A stretch of DNA of 11,610 nt from an uncultured Lachnospiraceae bacterium (GTDB taxonomy: Bacteria; Bacillota; Clostridia; Lachnospirales; Lachnospiraceae). The stretch spans positions 1-11,610 of the forward strand of contig CAMALN010000028.1 of the NCBI GenBank assembly GCA_945836565.1. Reading direction: 5' to 3'. Both the position numbers and the translations under genes were made by a program. This document shows positions 1 to 6,719 of this stretch, piece after piece; position 1 is the stretch's first letter; every line of letters begins with the position of its first letter. The notes below the pieces were generated by a model. It did not search any database. It was not told where the DNA came from and saw only the letters and a program-made list of their open reading frames with translations.

Positions 1-147
1 GAGAAGTCGTATGTTACTGTTGAAATATGTAATGGTGCGATTATACAGGCGAGACGAAAATTCAACGAGGATATTTCTGATGAAGATAGAGCATTTTTAA
101 TAAAATATGCACGCGAAAAAAACCTGAGATTGTCTTTGCAAAATTAG
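1..147 (+). CDS. C-terminal end of a possible PcfJ-like protein (5' partial)
   Basis: The first frame is open from base 1 and ends at a TAG at 145-147, giving 48 residues of the C-terminus of a protein that starts left of the window. The visible part contains YVTVEICNGAIIQARRKF followed by an acidic and basic helix ending in NLRLSLQN. A 'VE-x-x-NG-x-IIQAR-x-K(F/Y)N' segment close to the C-terminus resembles the end of PcfJ-like proteins, which are known from conjugative plasmids and integrative elements of Firmicutes. That match is from memory of the family and rests on few residues. The stop lies one base from the stop of the convergent agrC-like gene, with no terminator hairpin between them. 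It could instead be another family sharing this short motif. Confidence 0.5.
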   Translation, partial: EKSYVTVEICNGAIIQARRKFNEDISDEDRAFLIKYAREKNLRLSLQN

Positions 148-148
148 T

Positions 149-1483
149 TTATAAGGTTTCTAAATTGTGATTGGCGTTACCGGCAGGTATCAAAACTACA
201 GTAACAAACAATCCGTCCTCCTCATAATATTCGAGATACCCACCGTACTTTTCAGCTGTACGCGCAACACTTTTATGTCCTATGCCGTGAAGTCCGTTTT
301 GACTTTTTGTGGATATCAACTGACCGTCCTGTATGCAAAGAACACCATTGAAGCTGTTTTTTATTTTGATAACAGAATAGGAGTTATGATTTTCATTGTA
401 TATTCTGGTCTGCACAATGCGTGTGCCTTCACATTTTTCGCATGCCTCTATGGCATTATCCAAGAGATTACATAATATATTAATCAAATCAATATCTTTT
501 ATGGTATCAAGCTGAACCTCGGGCTCAATATAGATATCTATGTCAATATTCTTTGATTTTGCGAGTGTATATTTTTCGGACAATATAGAGTTTAACACAT
601 TATTTGAAGACCATATAATGGTGGAGCTTGTTTCAAGCTCAATATTTAGTTCGTTGATGCAATCGAGAGCCTCCTTGATTTCATTGCGAGCTATCAATGA
701 ACCCAAGGTTTTAATGTACTGGTTGGCGTTGTGGATTAGTTCCCGGTGTCTGTCATTTAATTCCTGTAGTTTTGAATAATAGTCAAGCTTCATAGCCTGC
801 TCTGAAATAAGGAGCTTCTGTTGCATGCTTTGATGAAGTTCCTTGGAATATTTCTGGAAGGCGTGAAAGACCACGATATTACCGAACTGCAACAGACCAA
901 AGCAAACGCAAAGCAAAATTTTGGTGTGTGCGGTAGCACTAAAATCTATACCGGAGTAATAGGTTGACAGCATAATGCCGATGCTGGAAAATGGAACGAA
1001 AAGATAATACAGGAATACCCTGGTATCAAAATATCTGTGTGATTTTGCTGATAATCGCTTAAATATTGAGCATATGATATAGGTCAGCAGTTTTAAGGTG
1101 AATACATGCCATGGCATAGAGGATAAGTCAACAATACTTTTCCTGCCGACAATAAATGAAGGGATATTAAGTAAAACCGCAAAAAGAAATTCACAGCCAA
1201 AGAAAATGGTGCACAGGAAGAGCAGATACAGAATCCGCTCCTTAAATGTGCACTGAAATACAAGGGTTGCATAGATTAACAATATAGTAAAAAAGGTAAA
1301 GAGATTTAACTTCGATGAATGGAGAGTATTGATACCGAAATACAGCAATACCATAGGTGTTGCAATAGCACACTGCTTCCATACGCTTTTAAAGCACTCC
1401 TTAGTTTCAAAGAATGCCTTAAAAAAGTCGATAAAAATATACATTTCGAGCACACAGCTTATAAATAAAACGATGTTGTTCAT
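149..1483 (-). CDS. agrC: AgrC-like GHKL sensor histidine kinase
   Basis: This is probably the membrane receptor for the cyclic peptide made by the agrD/agrB pair next door. It would autophosphorylate on peptide binding and pass phosphate to the LytTR regulator encoded just upstream. The 444-residue protein has about six hydrophobic segments in residues 1-210, typical of AgrC-type sensors, then a coiled linker and a dimerisation helix. The ATPase domain shows N335 and N339, DNAIEA at 342-347 and the glycine motif GLHGIGHKSV at 397-406. The probable phospho-acceptor is H251, aligned by the preceding R-E-L-I. The family usually has H-D-x-K-N-H there, whereas this protein reads HNANQY, so the acidic residue after the histidine is Asn. 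ATG 1483 is preceded by GAAGGA at a short spacing. The gene starts 15 bases after the regulator stop, so the two are one operon. No terminator is seen at its end. Confidence 0.85.
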   Translation of the reverse strand: MNNIVLFISCVLEMYIFIDFFKAFFETKECFKSVWKQCAIATPMVLLYFGINTLHSSKLNLFTFFTILLIYATLVFQCTFKERILYLLFLCTIFFGCEFLFAVLLNIPSFIVGRKSIVDLSSMPWHVFTLKLLTYIICSIFKRLSAKSHRYFDTRVFLYYLFVPFSSIGIMLSTYYSGIDFSATAHTKILLCVCFGLLQFGNIVVFHAFQKYSKELHQSMQQKLLISEQAMKLDYYSKLQELNDRHRELIHNANQYIKTLGSLIARNEIKEALDCINELNIELETSSTIIWSSNNVLNSILSEKYTLAKSKNIDIDIYIEPEVQLDTIKDIDLINILCNLLDNAIEACEKCEGTRIVQTRIYNENHNSYSVIKIKNSFNGVLCIQDGQLISTKSQNGLHGIGHKSVARTAEKYGGYLEYYEEDGLFVTVVLIPAGNANHNLETL

Positions 1484-1498
1484 ATTTTTTCCTTCTCA

Positions 1499-2239
1499 TC
1501 AGTACTTTTTAGCCATATATTTTGCAAAGGTTGTACGGAACTCTTTTTCTTTGGACCGGGAAATAGTAAGGATGGTTCCATCCATGAGCTCCAGTTCAAG
1601 AGTGTTTTTTCTTTTGACATATGCAAGATTAACTATATAGCTGTTATGCGCATAAGCAAAGTTGTAATCCTTCAAAAGGTTATACAGCTCAGGGAGCTTT
1701 TGCTTGCAGGTTAAGCTTCTGTCATAACAGGTGTTATTAATCTCAGGGCTGATATGTATTTGCGTACAATTTCGTCCAATGGATATGTATTGGATTTCAG
1801 AGGATTTCACGCGGATTGCGGTATTATGATGTGTGGCAAAAATATATGGTTCGGTTTTCTTCCGTAATAATTCGCTTACTATTGCTTTTAATTCCTGAAG
1901 CATCCTGGTGTCGGAATATTCCTTTAGCAGATAACGAAAAGGCGATGTCTCAAAGGAATGAACTGTTGGTAAGAAGACACCTGAACAAAAAACCAAAAGC
2001 GATAAAGGAAAATGTCTGCGGAAATATTCGGCTGTCTCGTTGCCGTCGGTATGAGGCATCTGAATATCTAATATTAATAAGTCAACAGCACTAAATGTGT
2101 CTAAGTCATCTATAAATGCATCACCGGAAAGATATTCATAGAATACGGTATCTGCTTCCGAGAGACCTGCCTGTAATATCAAATCTTTAATATAGTGTAT
2201 AAAATGCACATCGTCATCGCAAATTACAACATGGTACAT
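1499..2239 (-). CDS. agrA: AgrA-like LytTR-family response regulator
   Basis: Cytoplasmic response regulator that probably receives phosphate from the agrC-like kinase and activates the divergent agrDB promoter. From ATG 2239 it is 246 residues. The receiver domain (about 1-120) has the acidic pair D8-D9, phospho-acceptor D58 within LLILDIQMP, and the conserved lysine K106. Residues about 130-244 form a LytTR DNA-binding domain, with SSEIQYI near 146-152, AHNSYIVNL near 197-205 and a basic C-terminus. The frame stays open to a GTG at 2290, but homology begins at MYHVVICDDD. AGGACGG lies upstream of ATG 2239, so the shorter start is preferred. The kinase follows after 15 bases. The order regulator-then-kinase is the reverse of the staphylococcal agrCA order. 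The lysine-rich tail AKYMAKKY looks complete. Confidence 0.87.
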   Translation of the reverse strand: MYHVVICDDDVHFIHYIKDLILQAGLSEADTVFYEYLSGDAFIDDLDTFSAVDLLILDIQMPHTDGNETAEYFRRHFPLSLLVFCSGVFLPTVHSFETSPFRYLLKEYSDTRMLQELKAIVSELLRKKTEPYIFATHHNTAIRVKSSEIQYISIGRNCTQIHISPEINNTCYDRSLTCKQKLPELYNLLKDYNFAYAHNSYIVNLAYVKRKNTLELELMDGTILTISRSKEKEFRTTFAKYMAKKY

Positions 2240-2375
2240 AAGTCTTTTATCCGTCCTATTTATAATACAATTTATCCCATAGTTTATCACAAAAGATTAA
2301 AATAGTACATACGATTCATTTCCTTTGAATAAAATATGAATAAAAGTATGAAGAAATGCAAAAATTGCATTTTAT

Positions 2376-2405
2376 ATTGCAAAAACTGACATTTGCCTTG
2401 CAATA
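2376..2405. promoter_or_regulatory. Candidate LytTR operator upstream of agrDB
   Basis: ATTGCAAAA begins at 2376 and CTTGCAATA begins at 2397, two imperfect direct repeats with a 21-bp period. LytTR regulators such as AgrA are known to bind 9-bp direct repeats about two helical turns apart. A further ATTGCA lies at 2364-2369, and an inverted TGCAA at 2357-2361 forms a TGCAA-N3-TTGCA dyad with it. The cluster sits between the divergent agrAC and agrDB units, just upstream of the likely agrDB -10. The assignment rests on spacing and location. The repeat sequence is not the staphylococcal AgrA consensus. Confidence 0.45.
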
Positions 2406-2424
2406 AGTAGGTATAAAATATACA
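2386..2424 (+). promoter_or_regulatory. Probable agrDB promoter
   Basis: CTGACA at 2386-2391 is one mismatch from the -35 consensus. It is followed by overlapping -10 candidates, TATAAA at 2412-2417 and TATACA at 2419-2424. The spacers of 20 or more bases are longer than optimal, which fits a promoter that needs an activator. The repeats assigned to the LytTR regulator flank and overlap the -35 region. On the opposite strand, TTGCAT (2361-2356) and CATATT, 17 bases apart, could serve agrAC but are weaker. Confidence 0.4.
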
Positions 2425-2433
2425 TATGATTCT

Positions 2434-2465
2434 AAGGATGAGGCAAATTTGCGCCTTATATCCTT
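2434..2465 (+). promoter_or_regulatory. Leader hairpin in the agrD 5' untranslated region
   Basis: AAGGAT (2434-2439) pairs with ATCCTT (2460-2465), and AGGC (2441-2444) pairs with GCCT (2453-2456), with a small internal loop. The apex contains the perfect palindrome GCAAATTTGC (2443-2452). No T-run follows, so it is not a normal intrinsic terminator. It lies 23 bases before the agrD ribosome binding site GGAGG (2489-2493) and could affect mRNA stability or translation, or be a protein site on DNA. Confidence 0.4.
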
Positions 2466-2502
2466 TGTAATATGAAAAAATAATATTTGGAGGTACGTAA
2501 GT

Positions 2503-2670
2503 ATGAAGTTAAAATGCGCTGTAAAGAAATTAATGAATTCCAAGATGCTACAATTGTTAAATAGCTTTGCGCTTTTATTTGTAATTCAAAGTGCAAATTC
2601 AGCATGCTGCTGGCTCTTTCATCAGCCTGAATTTCCGGAAGAGGCTGCAAAATATAGCAAAAGAAAGTAA
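2503..2670 (+). CDS. agrD: AgrD-like cyclic thiolactone autoinducer prepeptide
   Basis: This 55-residue gene encodes the precursor of a secreted cyclic peptide signal. Its layout is that of AgrD: a positively charged amphipathic N-terminal helix (MKLKCAVKKLMNSKMLQLL), a hydrophobic stretch, a core at NSACCWLF (32-39), and an acidic tail HQPEFPEEAAKYSKRK. Aligning the tail proline and acidic pair with the staphylococcal PKEL recognition segment puts AgrB cleavage after F39. The predicted product is then a five-residue ring C35-C36-W37-L38-F39 closed by a thiolactone from C35, with an exocyclic N-terminal extension of unknown length. The adjacent second cysteine C36 is unusual. ATG 2503 has GGAGG at a 9-base spacing. 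The TAA at 2668-2670 shares its last A with the ATG of agrB, so the two genes are translationally coupled. The gene is too short for many gene finders and is easily missed. Confidence 0.88.
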   Translation: MKLKCAVKKLMNSKMLQLLNSFALLFVIQSANSACCWLFHQPEFPEEAAKYSKRK

Positions 2671-3236
2671 TGCTTGAGAAAATTGCAGAAAAGCTTGTAA
2701 ATCGACAAAAGGATATAGGTATTATACAGGACTCGGATATAAACATATATAAGTATGGTTATGTTTTGGCAATGGAAACAGCTTTAAACATAATTATAGG
2801 TATTGCGATAGGCTTTGTATTTCATGCAATAGCAACCGTATTGCTGTTCTGGCTGCTCTATATACCACTTAGAACATATGGGGGAGGCTGGCATGCATCA
2901 AAATCATGGGCATGCAGCTTGATATCGAATGTCGTGCTGATTGCTGTTATCCTTGCATCTGATTTTGTGTTTCGTAATTATATATGGTGTTATATAGCTG
3001 CAGAACTGGCATGTATAGTTGTAATTGTATTATTTGCCCCGGTTGATACTAAGGAGAAGAGACTGACAGAGAATGAAAAAAAATCTTATAAAAAAATCGT
3101 TGTTCTTATTATCTGCGCGGAAGAAATATCCGGTATCTGGTTTCCATTAATTAGAAATATCATTTTCTGTGCGTATATGATTTTGGCTATGTCGTTGGTT
3201 GTGCAGCTTTTGTTTTCGCAAAGGAAAAGAGCGTAA
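2670..3236 (+). CDS. agrB: AgrB-like accessory gene regulator protease
   Basis: Integral-membrane cysteine endopeptidase that cleaves the C-terminal tail of the AgrD precursor and forms the thiolactone ring. At 188 residues it has the normal family length. It contains the family motif R68-T-Y-GGG-W-H75-A-S-K-S-W-A-C82. H75 and C82 have the same seven-residue spacing as the catalytic His and Cys of S. aureus AgrB. Several hydrophobic helices follow (about 38-66, 84-102, 107-125, 143-160, 165-184), with a short basic C-terminus. Its own ribosome binding site is weak (AAAGAAAG), consistent with coupling to agrD through the TAATG overlap. The gene ends 12 bases from the stop of the convergent histidine kinase, with no terminator visible between them, so antisense overlap of transcripts is likely. 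Confidence 0.93.
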   Translation: MLEKIAEKLVNRQKDIGIIQDSDINIYKYGYVLAMETALNIIIGIAIGFVFHAIATVLLFWLLYIPLRTYGGGWHASKSWACSLISNVVLIAVILASDFVFRNYIWCYIAAELACIVVIVLFAPVDTKEKRLTENEKKSYKKIVVLIICAEEISGIWFPLIRNIIFCAYMILAMSLVVQLLFSQRKRA

Positions 3237-3248
3237 AATATAAAAATT

Positions 3249-4526
3249 TCATCTCAGCTTAATTACAAATTCAATCATGTTATCAGAAGGACATACTGCT
3301 TTAATAGAGCCGTTATGTCCTTTTGCTATGCTATGGGCCATTGATAGACCTATGCCGAAGCCGTCTGTGTTACGTGATTTGTCTGCACGATAAAAACGGT
3401 CGAATAGTTTGTCGAGCTCGGCCTGCTCTATTCCGTCACACGCGTTTGAGGTGCGGATTGTAACGCCTTTCTTTGCTCTTTCCAGGGAAATGCTTATTGG
3501 ATATCCGCAGGAAGTGTATTTTATTGCATTGTCAAGCAGGATGGAAACAAGCTGTCGGATGGCATATTCGTCACCGTAATAATCAACATCCGGTGTGATG
3601 GATATATTTAATTCGTGGTCAGAAGAGACTGCAAAGTCAGCAAAGGATTCCGCAGTTTCGCTTACTGCGTTGCTGATGCAAAAATGCTCAAATTTAAGAG
3701 GTGAGTCCTCCTCATCCATACGTGAAAGCTTGACCAGAGAGTTCACCAGATTTTTAAGCTTTTCTGTTTGTGCCATCGCTTTGTCTATCCATTTTTGTTT
3801 CCCTGTTTCCATTTCCAAAACCTTCAGGCTTGTGGCGATAACCGTAATAGGTGTTTTAAGCTCATGGCTTGCATCAGTGATAAATTGCTTTTGCTGCTGG
3901 GCGCTTTTTACTACCGGGTCAATTGCTCTTCCGGAGAAGAAAACAACCAAAGCATATACCAGAATCAGACATACAATTATTGCAATGATGGAGCAAAGTG
4001 CAACAATCCTTGCAGCACGTAGCTCCTTATAGCAGTCAAGAAATACAGCCATATATCTGTTTTCGCCGTGGCAAATGACACGGAATTTGTAGTTCTTGTA
4101 GTAACCGTAGCCGGTTCCTTTTTTTAGTGCCACTGATATATATTCATTTATGTCATCGTCTGTTATAGCGGCAATATGCCCCAAATCTGAAGAAACCGGG
4201 ACTCCGTTTTCATCAAATCGCAGGTAAAAATATCTGGTGGAATATGGTGCTTCAGCATAGAAGGGCTTCTTGTTGTCATCGTCCTTTTGATTTGGAGGGA
4301 AAACCATATCGTCAGGTAAGTCGGATTTATCGGCATTATCTTTGATAAAATCCTTGTGAAGCGGTATGGTTCCCTGGTTTTCGCAGATTATATCCAGCAT
4401 TTCAGTCAAATCTGAATCGGTGGAAATAAAATTCACTATATTAACAATGAGCGAGAGAAATAACATTACCAGGCTTACGGAAAGCATGGCAATGCGTATA
4501 AATCTTTTGCGTAATTGTTTTATCAT
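3249..4526 (-). CDS. Membrane sensor histidine kinase, partner of the adjacent OmpR-type regulator
   Basis: Class I sensor kinase of 425 residues. It has a transmembrane helix at about 11-34, an extracytoplasmic sensor region of about 135 residues with an acidic, lysine-rich low-complexity stretch (62-88), and a second helix at about 172-197. The HisKA H-box FITDASHELKTPIT places the phospho-acceptor at H221. The ATPase domain has DNAIKY at 332-337 with N333, LFDRFYRADKSR at 374-385 and GFGIGLS at 389-395. All catalytic motifs are intact. There is little room for a HAMP domain between the second helix and the H-box. The ATG overlaps the regulator stop by four bases (ATGA). The stimulus is unknown. 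Position next to the VTC/DUF4956 operon suggests an envelope or phosphate-related cue, but that is inference. Confidence 0.92.
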   Translation of the reverse strand: MIKQLRKRFIRIAMLSVSLVMLFLSLIVNIVNFISTDSDLTEMLDIICENQGTIPLHKDFIKDNADKSDLPDDMVFPPNQKDDDNKKPFYAEAPYSTRYFYLRFDENGVPVSSDLGHIAAITDDDINEYISVALKKGTGYGYYKNYKFRVICHGENRYMAVFLDCYKELRAARIVALCSIIAIIVCLILVYALVVFFSGRAIDPVVKSAQQQKQFITDASHELKTPITVIATSLKVLEMETGKQKWIDKAMAQTEKLKNLVNSLVKLSRMDEEDSPLKFEHFCISNAVSETAESFADFAVSSDHELNISITPDVDYYGDEYAIRQLVSILLDNAIKYTSCGYPISISLERAKKGVTIRTSNACDGIEQAELDKLFDRFYRADKSRNTDGFGIGLSMAHSIAKGHNGSIKAVCPSDNMIEFVIKLR

Positions 4527-5197
4527 TTTCTATCCTCCAATACATATCCGAGACCACGGTTTGCATAGATTGAAACCTTTGAACCTATGGAGTTAAGCTT
4601 TTTTCTGAGATTGGATATATGTACCCATACAACATTGATTTCGGCTTCGCAATCCCAGCCCCATATTTTCTCCATAATTCGTTCGGCAGGGAAGATGATT
4701 CCGGGAGAGAGCATAAACATTTCCATCAATTGAAACTCACGACCGCTCAAACGAATAGTATTGCTGTTGGATTCCAATAAGCCGTTTCCTGTGTTCAGCG
4801 ATATATCCTTGAAGCTAAGTACGGTAGGTCTGTATTCGTCTCCCCGTCGTAATATTGCGCGTACACGACAGATTAACTCATCCGGCTCAAAGGGCTTTGG
4901 AAGATAATCATCTGCGCCTGCGTTGAAGCCTATTATACGGTCATCCTTCTGTCCTTTTGCCGTAAGCATCATTACGGGTGTTTTTACACCTTCGTCCCTA
5001 AGCTTTTTCAAGACATCGATACCATTCATTTTAGGCATCATCACATCTAATATTATCGCATCGTATTCCCCGGAGACGGCATATTCGTAGGCTGAAAAAC
5101 CATCGTTTACGGCATCAACCGAGTAATTATTTTTTTCAAAAAGTGCAGTCAGAGCTTCTGCCAGGTCCAGCTCGTCCTCTGCAATCAGCAACCGCAT
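4523..5197 (-). CDS. OmpR/PhoB-family DNA-binding response regulator
   Basis: Response regulator of 224 residues. The receiver domain shows acidic residues E7-D8, phospho-acceptor D51 in IILDVMMPKMNG, T79 and K101 in LPKPFEPDEL. The C-terminal winged helix (about 126-222) has LSGREFQLMEM, an INVVWVHISNLRKKL recognition segment and a YANRGLGYVL wing, as in OmpR/PhoB proteins. The frame extends to a GTG at 5206, but AGGCAGG sits 8 bases before ATG 5197 and would be too close to the GTG, so ATG 5197 is chosen. It is co-translated with the kinase. A good promoter of its own lies at 5269-5297. Members of this family bind tandem repeats with 11-bp spacing, and such repeats occur upstream of the neighbouring VTC operon. 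Confidence 0.93.
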   Translation of the reverse strand: MRLLIAEDELDLAEALTALFEKNNYSVDAVNDGFSAYEYAVSGEYDAIILDVMMPKMNGIDVLKKLRDEGVKTPVMMLTAKGQKDDRIIGFNAGADDYLPKPFEPDELICRVRAILRRGDEYRPTVLSFKDISLNTGNGLLESNSNTIRLSGREFQLMEMFMLSPGIIFPAERIMEKIWGWDCEAEINVVWVHISNLRKKLNSIGSKVSIYANRGLGYVLEDRK

Positions 5198-5231
5198 TAT
5201 ATTCACCTGCCTTTCTGTAAAGGAATGCTTA

Positions 5232-5254
5232 AATCAGGACGCATACACCTGATT
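5232..5254. repeat. Inverted repeat between promoter and start of the response-regulator gene
   Basis: AATCAGG (5232-5238) and CCTGATT (5248-5254) form a perfect 7-bp dyad with a 9-base centre. It lies just downstream of the expected transcription start of the regulator-kinase operon and about 35 bases before the regulator ATG. No T-run follows on either strand, so a terminator is unlikely. An operator or leader hairpin is possible. Confidence 0.4.
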
Positions 5255-5268
5255 AACGAATTATAATA

Positions 5269-5297
5269 ATTATAGAAGTAGACTGTAGAAAAATCAA
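5269..5297 (-). promoter_or_regulatory. SigA-type promoter of the regulator-kinase operon
   Basis: Read on the minus strand, TTGATT (5297-5292) and a perfect TATAAT (5274-5269) are separated by 17 bases, close to the vegetative sigma consensus. It lies in the 100-base gap after the DUF4956 stop and points towards the response regulator. The two-component system can therefore be transcribed independently of the VTC-DUF4956 operon, although no terminator separates them and read-through is likely. Confidence 0.65.
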
Positions 5298-5305
5298 CAA
5301 TGTTG

Positions 5306-5968
5306 CTACAGAAGCTCTCTGTCTGCATCCCTAAAGCATACAATATTCAGGTTGCCATTACGGCAGCGTAGCTCATCGATGAATTCCTTTGGTACGTTAT
5401 TGCCCTTCAGCGTGACGAGATACTGCAGCTCGTACAGGGTGCCCATATTTGTTGTCTTGATTTTATCAAGAGAATACTTATTCAAGTAAGTCTTAAATAA
5501 ATCATCGAACAGACCATCATAGTTAAGGTTCTCAGGGATGGTGATTTTTAATATTCGTTCTGAAGCATCGCTTTTTCCGAAATCCACCACTGTAAGGAGC
5601 AACATAGTCAAAGCGATTATGGCAAAAAATATGGCGCCAAGAGTGACATAGCCCATTCCGGTAGCAAGACCTATTGCCATTGCAAGAAATATCGAGCCTA
5701 TCTCCTTCGCGGTGCCCGGCACGGAGCGGAATCTGACGAGGCTGAAGGTACCCGCTACAGCGACGCCTGCACCTATATTGCCGTTTACCAGCATGATGAC
5801 AATCTGCACAATGGCAGGCAGGATTGCAAGTGTAATAGCAAAGCTTTGGGAGCATTTGGTCTTAAACATACTGATTAATGCGATTCCTATTCCCAATATC
5901 AGTGAAGTGAATGTACAGATTAAAAAAGCATTTAACGTTATTTCTGTTCCTAAAATAGAATTAAGCAC
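5306..5968 (-). CDS. DUF4956-family membrane protein
   Basis: Membrane protein of 220 residues. Hydrophobic helices lie at about 13-34, 43-62, 93-110 and 112-129, followed by a soluble C-terminal domain (about 138-220). Between the second and third helices is the strongly conserved-looking loop GNIGAGVAVAGTFSLVRFRS and PGTAKEIGSIF (63-94), characteristic of DUF4956 proteins, whose biochemical function is not established. In Firmicutes these genes are commonly found beside VTC-domain polyphosphate polymerases, as here. The start is GTG 5968, supported by AAGGAGG at a 9-base spacing. It overlaps the VTC gene by eight bases, so the pair is translationally coupled. A plausible inference is a membrane partner of the polymerase, such as an anchor or channel, by analogy with the membrane-linked eukaryotic VTC complex. 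Confidence 0.85.
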   Translation of the reverse strand: MLNSILGTEITLNAFLICTFTSLILGIGIALISMFKTKCSQSFAITLAILPAIVQIVIMLVNGNIGAGVAVAGTFSLVRFRSVPGTAKEIGSIFLAMAIGLATGMGYVTLGAIFFAIIALTMLLLTVVDFGKSDASERILKITIPENLNYDGLFDDLFKTYLNKYSLDKIKTTNMGTLYELQYLVTLKGNNVPKEFIDELRCRNGNLNIVCFRDADRELL

Positions 5969-6692
5969 AATAGAAAGCCTCCTTTTTTATAGTTTCATTT
6001 TTTAGAATCTTATCGCAGTAGCATTTTCCGTATTTGGAAAATGATGTGGGATAAATGCCAGCCTCCGAAAGCATTCTGCTAAGCCATAGAGGACAGGAGC
6101 CGGGCATTTTAATCTCCATCAGGATCTGGTCGGTTGACAGAAGGGGTGTGCCGTAGTCTCCCATACATAAATCCAGATCTGTGTCACGCCAACGCATGTT
6201 TGTGTCAAAGGTTATCCTGAGATTTGCATCCTCACGTCCGGTGAAGGCGATGCGGTCGTAGGCAATGAAGACCTTTGGGACGGTCTTATGGACACCTTGA
6301 AACCATAAGATTTCCTGACCAATCTGACCATAACGGTTCTCTTCCTGTAGTCCGTATAAGAAAGGCTCTACAATATACTCCTCGGTGGATATGCGTCTCT
6401 TATATACGGTGCCGTTGCATTTTCTCTTTAATTCTATAAAGACCGTATCTGTCTCTGTCGGAGTTCCATAGCTGCGAACTCTGAGCTTTTCCTTATATAC
6501 AGGCTTTTCGATGGATTCGCGTATGAGATGCCAATCATCGGTATCATAATAAATATTACATATGGTGTATTTTCCGTATGCGTCTTCCTGAATATAAGGC
6601 TGCAGCTGCCGTAGCAGATCAATTTGAGAATACGGTGTAAGAAGATATTTCTTTTCGTACCTTTTAAAGCTGTATAAAATGTTGTTTGCCAT
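5961..6692 (-). CDS. VTC-domain polyphosphate polymerase
   Basis: Predicted cytoplasmic enzyme that polymerises phosphate from nucleoside triphosphate into polyphosphate, by similarity to the catalytic VTC domain of yeast Vtc4. The 243 residues cover the whole domain. Visible features are FKRYEKKYLL at 9-18, IYYDTDD at 47-53, KEKLRVRSYG at 67-76, VFIELKRK at 84-91, YKRR at 97-100, AYDRIAFTG at 144-152, LRITFD at 158-163, LMEIKMPG at 191-198 and SFSKYGKCY at 217-225. Alternating Arg/Lys and Glu residues on beta strands are what the tunnel-shaped triphosphate-binding fold needs. No membrane segment is present. ATG 6692 is preceded by GGGAGGT at an 8-base spacing. The enzyme is the first gene of the leftward operon and is coupled to DUF4956. 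Its polymerase activity is inferred from the family. Confidence 0.88.
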   Translation of the reverse strand: MANNILYSFKRYEKKYLLTPYSQIDLLRQLQPYIQEDAYGKYTICNIYYDTDDWHLIRESIEKPVYKEKLRVRSYGTPTETDTVFIELKRKCNGTVYKRRISTEEYIVEPFLYGLQEENRYGQIGQEILWFQGVHKTVPKVFIAYDRIAFTGREDANLRITFDTNMRWRDTDLDLCMGDYGTPLLSTDQILMEIKMPGSCPLWLSRMLSEAGIYPTSFSKYGKCYCDKILKNETIKKEAFYCA

Positions 6693-6719
6693 AGCTGATG
6701 ACCTCCCTTGTGAAGCAAG

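Noticed and set aside
2240..2290. Longer N-terminus of the agrA-like regulator from GTG 2290
   Set aside because: The 17 extra residues do not resemble a receiver domain, and ATG 2239 has a ribosome binding site at the start of the homology.
3237..3248. Bidirectional terminator between agrB and the histidine kinase
   Set aside because: The 12-base gap holds no dyad; no terminator is visible between the convergent genes.
5198..5206. GTG start of the OmpR-type regulator at 5206
   Set aside because: The AGGCAGG ribosome binding site would be almost adjacent to this GTG but is 8 bases from ATG 5197.
5211..5235. Second copy of the CTTTAAG repeat operator upstream of the two-component operon
   Set aside because: The minus strand reads ATTTAAGC and CTTTACAG, but they are 12 bp apart and only partly match, so autoregulation through this site is not supported.
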